NCBI GenBank assembly: GCA_036656615.1
Contig: JAVXHY010000001.1
Location: 124,001-188,000 of the forward strand
Length of the DNA stretch: 64,000 nt
Origin: CAUPWF01 sp036656615
Lineage (GTDB): Bacteria > Bacillota > Clostridia > Lachnospirales > Lachnospiraceae
Direction: 5' to 3'
Below, one piece after another: positions 24,597-31,835 of the stretch. The notes under the pieces were generated by a model. It saw only the letters and a program-made list of their open reading frames with translations, was not told the origin of the DNA and searched no databases. Positions within the stretch are counted from its first letter, which is position 1; every line of letters starts with the position of its first letter. A program made the translations under genes and the position numbers.

Positions 24597-25358
24597 CTAG
24601 GATGCTGCAATCACATGACTCATATCATAAAGTCCTGGTGCTTTTCCTGCAAGAAATTTGGCCGCTTCAATGGCACCTTTTCCAAATACTGCTTTGGAAT
24701 ATGCCGTATGCTTAAATTCAATGACCTCATCTGCTCCTGCATAAATTACCTCGTGCTCACCTACGATACTTCCTCCTCGTACAGCCACTACACCGATTTC
24801 TTTCTTTTCACGTTTTTTTCTTTCCTGACTTCTATCAAATTTATATGCATATTCATGATTTAACACTTCATTTACAGAGTCTGCCAATGCAAGTGCTGTT
24901 CCACTTGGTGCATCTACCTTCTGATTGTGATGCTTTTCTACAATCTCTATATCAAAGCCGGCAGGCGCCAATATCTTCGTTGCATCCTGCAGTAACTTTA
25001 ACAGCATATTAATTCCAAGTGACATATTCGCAGATTTTAAAACTGCAACTTTATGACTTGCTTCTTCTACCTTCTGTAGCTGGCTCTTAGATAATCCCGT
25101 GGTACATAAGATAACCGGAATCTGCTTCTCCACACATACGTCTAACAGATCATCTGCCGCAGCTGCATTTGAAAAATCAATAACCACATCCGCCTTTACA
25201 TTACACTTCCCAATATGTTCAAATACTGGATAATCATTCACTTCCTTTGCAAACTGATCAATTCCCGCAACTATTTTTATATGTTCATCCTCTTCTATCA
25301 ATCGCGTAATTGTCTGTCCCATTCTCCCATTGCAGCCATGCATAATTACATTTACCAT
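24597..25358 (-). CDS. dapB: 4-hydroxy-tetrahydrodipicolinate reductase
   Basis: A 253-residue enzyme reducing the DapA product with NAD(P)H on the way to diaminopimelate and lysine. The nucleotide-binding loop is MHGCNGRMGQTI (7-18) and the active-site signature is EKHHNQKVDAPSGTA. The C-terminal block VVAVRGGSIVGEHEVIYAG is also typical. AAAAGGAG lies 9 bases before the ATG. It is downstream of dapA across a 220-base gap that shows no gene, so the two may be transcribed together or separately. Confidence 0.97.
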   Translation of the reverse strand: MVNVIMHGCNGRMGQTITRLIEEDEHIKIVAGIDQFAKEVNDYPVFEHIGKCNVKADVVIDFSNAAAADDLLDVCVEKQIPVILCTTGLSKSQLQKVEEASHKVAVLKSANMSLGINMLLKLLQDATKILAPAGFDIEIVEKHHNQKVDAPSGTALALADSVNEVLNHEYAYKFDRSQERKKREKKEIGVVAVRGGSIVGEHEVIYAGADEVIEFKHTAYSKAVFGKGAIEAAKFLAGKAPGLYDMSHVIAAS

Positions 25359-25578
25359 ATCTCATTCTCCTTTTCCGATACTCGGTGTAACTTAATTGTT
25401 CAAAGCATATCATATAAAAGAGCACATTTCAAGTCAAACACCTATGTCTCCCAAGGGCTCTACCATGACATGCAAACAGTTTATCTTATACAAAAAAATC
25501 ACTACTGATATCCTTTCTTGCAAAAATAAATATCCTGCAAAAAAGCATATCCATAGTGAATTTTTATCCTCTTAAATA
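25359..25578. other. Gap between dapA and dapB without a gene
   Basis: I looked here for a T-box, lysine riboswitch, terminator or small coding sequence and found none convincing. It contains an A-rich stretch with two ATATCCT...GCAAAAA direct repeats (about 25509-25555) of unknown meaning, and the dapB ribosome binding site. Confidence 0.4.
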
Positions 25579-26469
25579 CTATACAACTTTTATTCCGAAC
25601 TCTCGCATTGCCTGTTCTAATTTCTTAGCATTTGCCTCGGTCATCTCAGTCAATGGCATACGTAAACTTCCCACATCCATACCCATAAGATTAGCTGCTT
25701 TCTTAACCGGAATTGGATTCACTTCACAAAATAGTTTGTCAATTAGAGGGATTGCTTTCAGTTGAAGCTCTCTGCTTCCTGCAACATCACCTGCAAAGAA
25801 TTTTGCACATATATCATGAGTCACTTTTGGCTGAATATTAGCCAACACTGAAATAACTCCAATTCCACCCAACGACAGCAGTGGAACAATCTGATCGTCA
25901 TTTCCTGAATACAAATCAATCTCTCCATTGGTTAATTGCATGATTTTCGCCACCTGTGAAATATTGCCAGAGGCTTCTTTCACTCCTACAATATTATCTA
26001 CATCCTTCACAAGTGTTGCAACAGTTGCCGGCTCAATATTACATCCTGTTCTGCTTGCTACACTATACATAATAATTGGTGTATCTACTTCTTTTGCAAT
26101 GGATGTATAATGCTGTATAAGTCCTTGCTGCGTTGCCTTATTGTAGTAAGGTGTTACAATCAGCAAACCATCTGCACCTGCAGCCGATGCTTCTTTTGCA
26201 AAACTAACTGCTGTTTTTGTACAATTCGATCCTGTACCTGCAACAACAGGAACTCTTTTCTTTGCAAAATTAATCGCCATCTTAATACATTCCATGTGCT
26301 CTTCTTCCGTCAAGGTACTGGCCTCTCCGGTAGTCCCACATATAATAATGCTATCCGTTCCATTATCACAATGATAATTAATTAGTTCCTCTAATTTCGC
26401 GTAATTCACGCTTCCATCTTTGTGAAATGGTGTAATAATTGCCACACCTGATCCTTTAAAAATAGCCAT
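25579..26469 (-). CDS. dapA: 4-hydroxy-tetrahydrodipicolinate synthase
   Basis: A 296-residue class I aldolase-fold enzyme that condenses pyruvate with aspartate semialdehyde, the first committed step to lysine and diaminopimelate. The Schiff-base lysine is in VGVKEASGN, the catalytic tyrosine in TPYYNKATQQG, and GTTGEASTLT is the substrate-binding block. I start at 26469: GGAGGGATATT is directly upstream. The longer frame begins within that leader. A consensus promoter and an 18-bp palindrome lie upstream. Together with dapB and the distant aspartokinase it completes the early lysine branch. Confidence 0.97.
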   Translation of the reverse strand: MAIFKGSGVAIITPFHKDGSVNYAKLEELINYHCDNGTDSIIICGTTGEASTLTEEEHMECIKMAINFAKKRVPVVAGTGSNCTKTAVSFAKEASAAGADGLLIVTPYYNKATQQGLIQHYTSIAKEVDTPIIMYSVASRTGCNIEPATVATLVKDVDNIVGVKEASGNISQVAKIMQLTNGEIDLYSGNDDQIVPLLSLGGIGVISVLANIQPKVTHDICAKFFAGDVAGSRELQLKAIPLIDKLFCEVNPIPVKKAANLMGMDVGSLRMPLTEMTEANAKKLEQAMREFGIKVV

Positions 26470-26498
26470 AATATCCCTCCTCACATCAATTAAATCTG

Positions 26499-26516
26499 TT
26501 GGTTATATATAACCAA
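26499..26516. promoter_or_regulatory. Perfect 18-bp palindrome in the dapA leader
   Basis: TTGGTTATATATAACCAA is an exact palindrome located at about +8 to +25 of the predicted dapA transcript. It could be a repressor site or a hairpin. A related sequence, TTGGTAAATAGTAACCAA, occurs at 27327-27344 before typA. Confidence 0.5.
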
Positions 26517-26530
26517 TAATAGTTAAAGGA

Positions 26531-26559
26531 ATAATAGCATTATTTAATACCAATGTCAA
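26531..26559 (-). promoter_or_regulatory. Sigma-A promoter of dapA
   Basis: On the minus strand TTGACA (26559-26554), a 17-base spacer and TATTAT (26536-26531). It is a near-perfect housekeeping promoter. Confidence 0.75.
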
Positions 26560-26577
26560 TGAAAGTCATAAATTCTT

Positions 26578-27207
26578 CTAGTCCTCTATACACTCAAGCT
26601 TGCTTACCGAAACCTCATAAGCAATTCTTTTTTCTGCATCTGCTTCAGATATTTTTTTCACATATTCTCTGCTTTGAATCCGGCCTAATACCTGTACATG
26701 TTCTCCCACTCCAAAACTAGATGCATATCTTGCGTTACGTCCCCAACAAATGCAGGGAATATAGTCGGATTTTCCATAAGGTCGGTTTACTGCTAATAGA
26801 AGATCTGCAATTTCTCTTCCCAATGGCGTTTTTCGATAAATCGGTGCTTTGCATATGTAACCATCGAGAAAAATACTGTTGGTCTTTGCTCCATCTAATT
26901 CTTCATCTACAAAAGATACCTCCCTGACAAATACCGATAACACCAGCCTGTTTTTTTGCTCATCGTGCCTATTATAAGAGCGGAACTGACCACTCACCAT
27001 AATATATTCTCCTCTATAATCTTCTGTAACATCAATTAAACGCTCTGAGACCATCAATGGGATTCGATCATCCGAACTGCTTAATCTCTTTACTAAGACA
27101 TCTACCATATAGAAGCCTTCCCCAAATACCTCATGACTAAAAACAAACTCTGAAGCCACCTCTCCCATAATTGTTACTTGATTGTTTTCAATAACCTTAT
27201 CTGACAT
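26578..27207 (-). CDS. Tandem OB-fold single-strand-binding-like protein
   Basis: A 209-residue protein that looks like two SSB-type OB folds in a row. The first (about 8-100) has NQVTIMGEVASEFVFSHEVFGEGFYMVDVLVKRLS and ends GEYIMVSGQFRSYN; the second (about 110-205) has NSIFLDGYICKAPIYRKTPLGREIADLLLAVNRPYGKSDYIPCICWGRNA and VLGRIQSREYVKK. The second half retains the strand pattern of canonical SSB. There is no acidic C-terminal tail of the usual DDDIPF type, so interaction with replication partners may differ. It is a single gene divergent from typA. A nucleic-acid-binding role is inferred. Confidence 0.75.
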   Translation of the reverse strand: MSDKVIENNQVTIMGEVASEFVFSHEVFGEGFYMVDVLVKRLSSSDDRIPLMVSERLIDVTEDYRGEYIMVSGQFRSYNRHDEQKNRLVLSVFVREVSFVDEELDGAKTNSIFLDGYICKAPIYRKTPLGREIADLLLAVNRPYGKSDYIPCICWGRNARYASSFGVGEHVQVLGRIQSREYVKKISEADAEKRIAYEVSVSKLECIED

Positions 27208-27289
27208 AATTTGTAAATCTCCCTTCCTCTGAATCGTATTCTTGTCTATACTATGTCTATGATTTTTTTTATTCTTTTAGAACAAAAAC

Positions 27290-27324
27290 TTGTAAATTGC
27301 TGAAAATGTGGTAAACTGTATAAC
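27290..27324 (+). promoter_or_regulatory. Probable promoter of typA
   Basis: Two overlapping matches exist: TTGTAA (27290-27295) with TAAACT (27312-27317), and TTGCTG (27297-27302) with TATAAC (27319-27324), each with a 16-base spacer. I cannot tell which is used. Confidence 0.5.
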
Positions 27325-27326
27325 GG

Positions 27327-27388
27327 TTGGTAAATAGTAACCAATCGACTCATCTCTCTGGTCAAACCCTGCCAGCAAGCCTGAGTCG
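27327..27388 (+). promoter_or_regulatory. Structured 5' leader of typA
   Basis: After the palindrome-like TTGGTAAATAGTAACCAA comes CGACTCA (27346-27352) pairing with TGAGTCG (27382-27388), enclosing CTGG/CCAG (27358-27361 and 2772-75 of the next line, i.e. 27372-27375). The predicted RNA is a two-storey hairpin about 40 bases before the start codon. It matches no riboswitch class that I recognise. Possible roles are translation control or an RNA thermometer; these are inferences. Confidence 0.45.
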
Positions 27389-27431
27389 CAACCTTTCACA
27401 AGAAATAACATAGATATAGAAGAGGAAAAGA

Positions 27432-29255
27432 ATGAAAATAAAACGCGAAGATATTAGAAATATTGCGATCATAGCCCATGTTGACCACGGTAAAACTACA
27501 TTAGTAGATGAGCTGTTAAAACAAAGTGGTGTGTTTCGTGCAAATCAAGAAGTAGCAGAACGTGTCATGGACTCTAATGATATTGAGCGAGAACGTGGCA
27601 TTACAATTCTGGCAAAAAATACAGCTGTTTATTATAAGGACACAAAAATAAATATTATTGATACTCCTGGACATGCTGATTTCGGCGGTGAAGTTGAACG
27701 TGTTCTTAAAATGGTAAATGGAGTTGTTTTAGTAGTAGATGCGTTTGAAGGTGCTATGCCTCAAACTAAATTTGTTCTACGTAAAGCTTTAGAATTGAAT
27801 TTACCTGTTATTGTATGTATTAATAAAATAGACCGCAGCGAAGCACGACCTGATGAAGTAATTGATGAAATCCTGGAATTGTTTATGGATTTGGATGCTT
27901 CTGATGATCAGTTGGACTGTCCATTTGTATACGCTTCTGCCAAAGCCGGTCACGCAGTATTGGATTTAACGGAAGATCCTCAAAATATGGTTCCATTATT
28001 TGAAACTATTTTAGACTATATTCCAGCTCCAGAAGGTGATCCTGATGCAGAAACCCAAGTTTTAATTAGTACCATTGATTACAATGAATATGTAGGACGT
28101 ATTGGTGTTGGTAAAGTTGATAACGGAATCATTCGTGTCAACCAAGATATGATGTTAGTAAATGAACATGAACCTGACAAACAAAAGAAAGTAAAAATCA
28201 GTAAGCTATATGAATTTGATGGTCTTGATAAGGTAGAAGTTAAAGAAGCTACGATTGGTTCTATTGTAGCAATTTCCGGAATCACAGACATTTCTATTGG
28301 TGATACATTATGTACACCTAACAATCCAGTAGCCATACCTTTCCAGAAAATATCAGAACCTACAATTGCAATCCAGTTCATGGTAAATGACAGTCCTTTT
28401 GCTGGATTAGAGGGGAAATATGTTACCTCTCGTCATATAAGAGAACGTTTGCTGCGAGAATTAAATACAGATGTAAGCCTTCGAGTTGAAGATTCTGATA
28501 CTGCTGACAACTTTCGTGTATCGGGACGTGGGGAACTTCATTTGTCTGTATTGATTGAAAATATGAGACGTGAAGGCTATGAATTTGCTGTAAGTAAAGC
28601 CGAAGTCCTTTACAAAGAAGATAAAAACGGTAAAATTTTGGAGCCAATGGAAATTGCTTATGTAGATGTACCGGATGAATTTACCGGAACCGTTATCGAC
28701 AAGCTAAGCCAACGAAAAGGTGAGCTTCGTGGTATGAGTGCATCTAATGGTGGTTATACTCGTTTGGAATTCCTTATACCTGCTCGTGGATTAATTGGAT
28801 ATCGTGGTGAATTCTTAACTGATACAAAAGGAAACGGAATCATTAATACTGCTTTTGAAGGCTATGAACCTTTCAAGGGCGAGATTCAATATCGCAAGCA
28901 AGGTTCTTTGATCTCCTTTGAAACCGGAGAATCTGTAACTTATGGTCTATTCAGTGCTCAAGAGCGAGGTACATTATTCATTGGTGCTGGTGAAAAAGTA
29001 TACAATGGTATGGTAATTGGACAAAATGGTAAAGCAGAAGATATTGAACTTAATATCTGTAAAACAAAACATTTAACAAATACACGTTCTTCTGGTGCAG
29101 ATGACTCTTTAAAGCTTACTACACCAAAAGTATTAAGCTTGGAAGAAGCACTTGATTTTATAGATACCGACGAACTACTTGAAGTAACTCCAAAGTCTTT
29201 GAGAATTAGAAAGAAAATCTTGGATTCAAAAATGCGAAAAAGAAGTTCCAAATAA
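27432..29255 (+). CDS. typA: Translational GTPase TypA/BipA
   Basis: A 607-residue ribosome-binding GTPase involved in 50S assembly and stress or cold adaptation. G1 is AHVDHGKTT (about 15-23), the switch has RERGITI, G3 is DTPGHADF and G4 is NKIDR. EF-G-like domains II, III and V follow, with the TypA-specific C-terminus (LIPARGLIGYRGEFLTDTKG and NICKTKHLTNTRSSG). AGAGGAAAAGA precedes the ATG. It is monocistronic, with a structured leader upstream and a 20-bp-arm terminator downstream. Confidence 0.97.
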   Translation: MKIKREDIRNIAIIAHVDHGKTTLVDELLKQSGVFRANQEVAERVMDSNDIERERGITILAKNTAVYYKDTKINIIDTPGHADFGGEVERVLKMVNGVVLVVDAFEGAMPQTKFVLRKALELNLPVIVCINKIDRSEARPDEVIDEILELFMDLDASDDQLDCPFVYASAKAGHAVLDLTEDPQNMVPLFETILDYIPAPEGDPDAETQVLISTIDYNEYVGRIGVGKVDNGIIRVNQDMMLVNEHEPDKQKKVKISKLYEFDGLDKVEVKEATIGSIVAISGITDISIGDTLCTPNNPVAIPFQKISEPTIAIQFMVNDSPFAGLEGKYVTSRHIRERLLRELNTDVSLRVEDSDTADNFRVSGRGELHLSVLIENMRREGYEFAVSKAEVLYKEDKNGKILEPMEIAYVDVPDEFTGTVIDKLSQRKGELRGMSASNGGYTRLEFLIPARGLIGYRGEFLTDTKGNGIINTAFEGYEPFKGEIQYRKQGSLISFETGESVTYGLFSAQERGTLFIGAGEKVYNGMVIGQNGKAEDIELNICKTKHLTNTRSSGADDSLKLTTPKVLSLEEALDFIDTDELLEVTPKSLRIRKKILDSKMRKRSSK

Positions 29256-29268
29256 TTTAAAGCAATAA

Positions 29269-29314
29269 AAAAGTGTCTTAAGTAATTTGTAAATTACTTA
29301 AGACACTTTTTTAT
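29269..29314 (+). terminator. Terminator after typA
   Basis: Two perfect 20-base arms (29269-29288 and 29291-29310) around AAGTGTCTTAAG, followed by TTTTATT. It probably also stops the convergent dehydrogenase-like transcript. Confidence 0.85.
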
Positions 29315-29339
29315 TATTCTTCATTATATAATGTGTATA

Positions 29340-30227
29340 TCAAAGTGCATTTTTTATATTTTCCAACACTTTGTTACTCAAGCGCTCTCCTGCTTGTTTG
29401 GTCATTCCTGAAGATTGATTAACACATCGAACATTCAAATATTCTGCAAGAATACCTTCTTCATCACCTAAAGCCATTCTTGTATCACATAAGAAATAAT
29501 TATCTTTTTGAATCCACTCCTTAAATACATCCCAGTCATAAGATGGGCTCAACCCGGTATTGATTAAAATTTTACGGCTACCCATACACTCGAACTGTTC
29601 CTTATGTAATACAATTGTATTCTTATTCAGACAGGTACAAATGACTTCACATTCCTTTACCAGTTCATTCAGCTCTAGGTATGGAATTCCTTCTTTCTCT
29701 GCTTCCGGTTTTCTTGTACGACTGTAATAAGACACGTCAGCACCAAAATAACGTAATCCTTTGGCAACCATGCTACCGGAAGTTCCAAGTCCCACAATTC
29801 CCACCTTCAAGCCAGTCAATTCCCGCGGTTCCTCTGACCATTGATATCCTTGGAAACCATGCAGTACCTGTACGAGTTCACTGACTACAAATTCCACCAC
29901 ACCTTCGTCTCCATAATCTCTGATTCCAGTAACCGGAATACCTCTTTCTCTGGCGCAGGCTATATCCACATTAGCGCTGGCTTCTGAATAAAGACTGCAG
30001 CACATTCCAATATATCGAATATTAGGACAATGTTCAATAACATAACGATCAATATTTGTTGTATAACTAACCAACACTGCGTCTGCATCCCCAATTCTTT
30101 GAATAATATCTTCGTCATTTAATGGAGTAGTGGTACTTAATACAACTTCATGAGCATACTCTTTCAATGCTTCCTTCGCCTCTGGCAATAAACTAATCGG
30201 CTCAATAGCAACTATTTTCTCAAACAT
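29340..30227 (-). CDS. D-2-hydroxyacid dehydrogenase-like protein with altered active site
   Basis: A 295-residue two-domain NAD-binding protein. The Rossmann motif is VGIVGLGTSGSMVA with a downstream YYSRTRK block, and the N-terminal domain contains VDIACARERGIPVTGIRDYGDEGVVEFVVSELV, typical of the family. The usual catalytic residues are missing: the NTARG arginine is replaced (INTGLSPSYDW), the conserved Glu block is replaced by CDTRMALGDE, and the TPHIA histidine is replaced by VNQSSGMT. It could be an inactive paralogue, a regulator, or an enzyme using another chemistry. It lies alone between typA and hpf, reading leftward. Confidence 0.85.
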   Translation of the reverse strand: MFEKIVAIEPISLLPEAKEALKEYAHEVVLSTTTPLNDEDIIQRIGDADAVLVSYTTNIDRYVIEHCPNIRYIGMCCSLYSEASANVDIACARERGIPVTGIRDYGDEGVVEFVVSELVQVLHGFQGYQWSEEPRELTGLKVGIVGLGTSGSMVAKGLRYFGADVSYYSRTRKPEAEKEGIPYLELNELVKECEVICTCLNKNTIVLHKEQFECMGSRKILINTGLSPSYDWDVFKEWIQKDNYFLCDTRMALGDEEGILAEYLNVRCVNQSSGMTKQAGERLSNKVLENIKNAL

Positions 30228-30337
30228 CTTTCACCCTCAACTTTCCTTTTCATATGATTAGTATAAACTGCTCTGTCTCTGAAAACAATACCATTCACCC
30301 TTCTTTTTTGTTTTCATAATAATTTATAGGTTTTTCA

Positions 30338-30367
30338 TTGCCAAGTAGACTGAATATGAAGTATAAT
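30338..30367 (+). promoter_or_regulatory. Promoter of hpf
   Basis: TTGCCA (30338-30343), an 18-base spacer and TATAAT (30362-30367). No sigma-B-like GTTTAA...GGGTAT signal is present. Confidence 0.65.
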
Positions 30368-30428
30368 GAACTTATAATACAACCATATTATTTGTGTTAT
30401 GAAAATATATTGAAAAGGGGCTGACATC

Positions 30429-30968
30429 ATGAATTTTATTATTAGTGGCAAGAACATCGAGGTAACAGCAGGACTAAGAGAAACCATTGAACAAAAATTA
30501 GGCAAACTAGAACGGTATTTTACTCCTGAAACAGAAATTGTTGTAACGCTTAGTGTGGAGAAAGAACGACAAAAAATCGAAGTTACTATCCCTGTAAAAG
30601 GTAATATAATCCGTTCTGAACAGGTAAGCAATGACATGTATGTTTCCATTGATTTAGTGGAAGAGGTGATTGAAAGGCAGCTGCGAAAATATAAAACCAA
30701 ATTAGTAGCAAGACACCAAGGCGGTCATAATTTCAAACAAGCTTTTTTTGATAGTGCTGCAGATGGCGATGCGGAAGATGAAGAAGTACGGATTGTACGC
30801 ACCAAGAGATTTGGCATTAAACCAATGTATGCGGAAGATGCATGTATTCAGATGGAATTGTTGGGACATGATTTTTATGTGTTTTCCAATGCAGAAACTG
30901 AGGAGGTAAATGTAGTCTACCGACGTAAAAATAACACCTATGGCTTGATTGAACCAGAATTTCAATAG
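30429..30968 (+). CDS. hpf: Long-form ribosome hibernation promoting factor
   Basis: A 179-residue protein. The N-terminal S30AE/YfiA domain (1-100; MNFIISGKNIEVTAGLRETIEQKLGKLERYF) binds 30S; a flexible linker leads to the C-terminal domain (about 118-176; IVRTKRFGIKPMYAEDACIQMELLGHDFYVFSNAETEEVNVVYRRKNNTYGLIEP) that dimerises 70S into 100S. This is the long form found in most Firmicutes. AAAAGGGG precedes the ATG. A G/C-rich terminator follows. It would act when growth stops. Confidence 0.96.
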   Translation: MNFIISGKNIEVTAGLRETIEQKLGKLERYFTPETEIVVTLSVEKERQKIEVTIPVKGNIIRSEQVSNDMYVSIDLVEEVIERQLRKYKTKLVARHQGGHNFKQAFFDSAADGDAEDEEVRIVRTKRFGIKPMYAEDACIQMELLGHDFYVFSNAETEEVNVVYRRKNNTYGLIEPEFQ

Positions 30969-30990
30969 AGTCTTCTTAACTTACAGATAG

Positions 30991-31031
30991 AAAAATCCCC
31001 GGGATTCTTTACAGGAAGCCCGGGGGTTTTT
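30991..31031 (+). terminator. Terminator after hpf
   Basis: AAAAATCCCCGGG pairs with CCCGGGGGTTTTT around a 15-base loop; the right arm ends in T5. It lies between the two convergent genes hpf and the YigZ gene. Confidence 0.85.
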
Positions 31032-31681
31032 CAAAAGAGAAGCAATTCTTGATTTATTTTTGCAAAGTAGCAGTCTTTGATTGTATTTATTTCTATAGTT
31101 CCATTCGTTTTTTCTACAGCCTCAGCACAAACACTATCTACCAGTTCTATAGGTATCATAACTTCCACTTCTACTTTCTGTGTATATCTAGACTCTAAAA
31201 TTGCAAGTCCTCTTTGCCCCAGAATAAATTGTATCTTTCCCAGTCCATTATAATCCGTTGTAAAGCAAAGCTTTCGACCCAATATTTTTGTTATGATGTT
31301 ACTTTGATCTAATCCTTCTTTTACTGCACCGGTATATGCACGTACTAATCCCCCTGTTCCAAGAAGTGTTCCACCAAAATAACGGGTTACAACAACTAAG
31401 GTATCATGAAGCCCACGCCCCATTAACACATCGAGCATTGGTTTGCCAGCTGTTCCACTTGGTTCTCCATCATCACTGCACCTTTGTATTTCAAAGCCCT
31501 CACCCAAGACATAAGCAAAACAATGATGGTTTGCTTTCCAGTGCTGCTTTGTAATAGTCTCGATCTGTAAAATAGCATCCTCTTCCGTTTTAATTGGAAC
31601 TACCTGACCAATAAACCGAGATTTTTTTTCTATTAATTCTCCTTCTCCACCTTCAAATACGGTTTGATATTCCTTTAACAT
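31031..31681 (-). CDS. YigZ/IMPACT-family protein (UPF0029)
   Basis: A 216-residue protein of the YigZ family. The IMPACT-type N-terminal domain has EKKSRFIGQVVPI, HHCFAYVLG, and the signature CSDDGEPSGTAGKPMLDVL followed by VVVTRYFGGTLLGTGGLVRAYT. A ferredoxin-like C-terminal domain (about 140-205) follows. The role is uncertain; the eukaryotic relative IMPACT acts in translation control. I prefer the start at 31681 (AAGGG upstream, and the N-terminus fits the family); an ATG at 31705 with AAAGAG is also possible. It is convergent with hpf. Confidence 0.88.
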   Translation of the reverse strand: MLKEYQTVFEGGEGELIEKKSRFIGQVVPIKTEEDAILQIETITKQHWKANHHCFAYVLGEGFEIQRCSDDGEPSGTAGKPMLDVLMGRGLHDTLVVVTRYFGGTLLGTGGLVRAYTGAVKEGLDQSNIITKILGRKLCFTTDYNGLGKIQFILGQRGLAILESRYTQKVEVEVMIPIELVDSVCAEAVEKTNGTIEINTIKDCYFAKINQELLLF

Positions 31682-31780
31682 CTGCGTTCCCTTTTCTGCT
31701 TTCATATTCTCTTTCTACTATACCAGTGAAACTGCTTAATTTCAAAGCTTATTCTTAAGTTTTTCTACATATTTGAGTAT

Positions 31781-31809
31781 TTGACTTACAGAAATAAGTT
31801 TGTTATAAT
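31781..31809 (+). promoter_or_regulatory. Promoter of the class A PBP gene
   Basis: TTGACT (31781-31786), a 17-base spacer and TATAAT (31804-31809), then AAAGGAGG and the ATG at 31836. This is a very good housekeeping promoter. Confidence 0.8.
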
Positions 31810-31835
31810 TACCAAGATAAAGGAGGCAGTTATTC

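Noticed and set aside
25359..25578. Possible lysine riboswitch or T-box between dap genes
   Set aside because: No conserved core or terminator/antiterminator pair could be recognised by eye.
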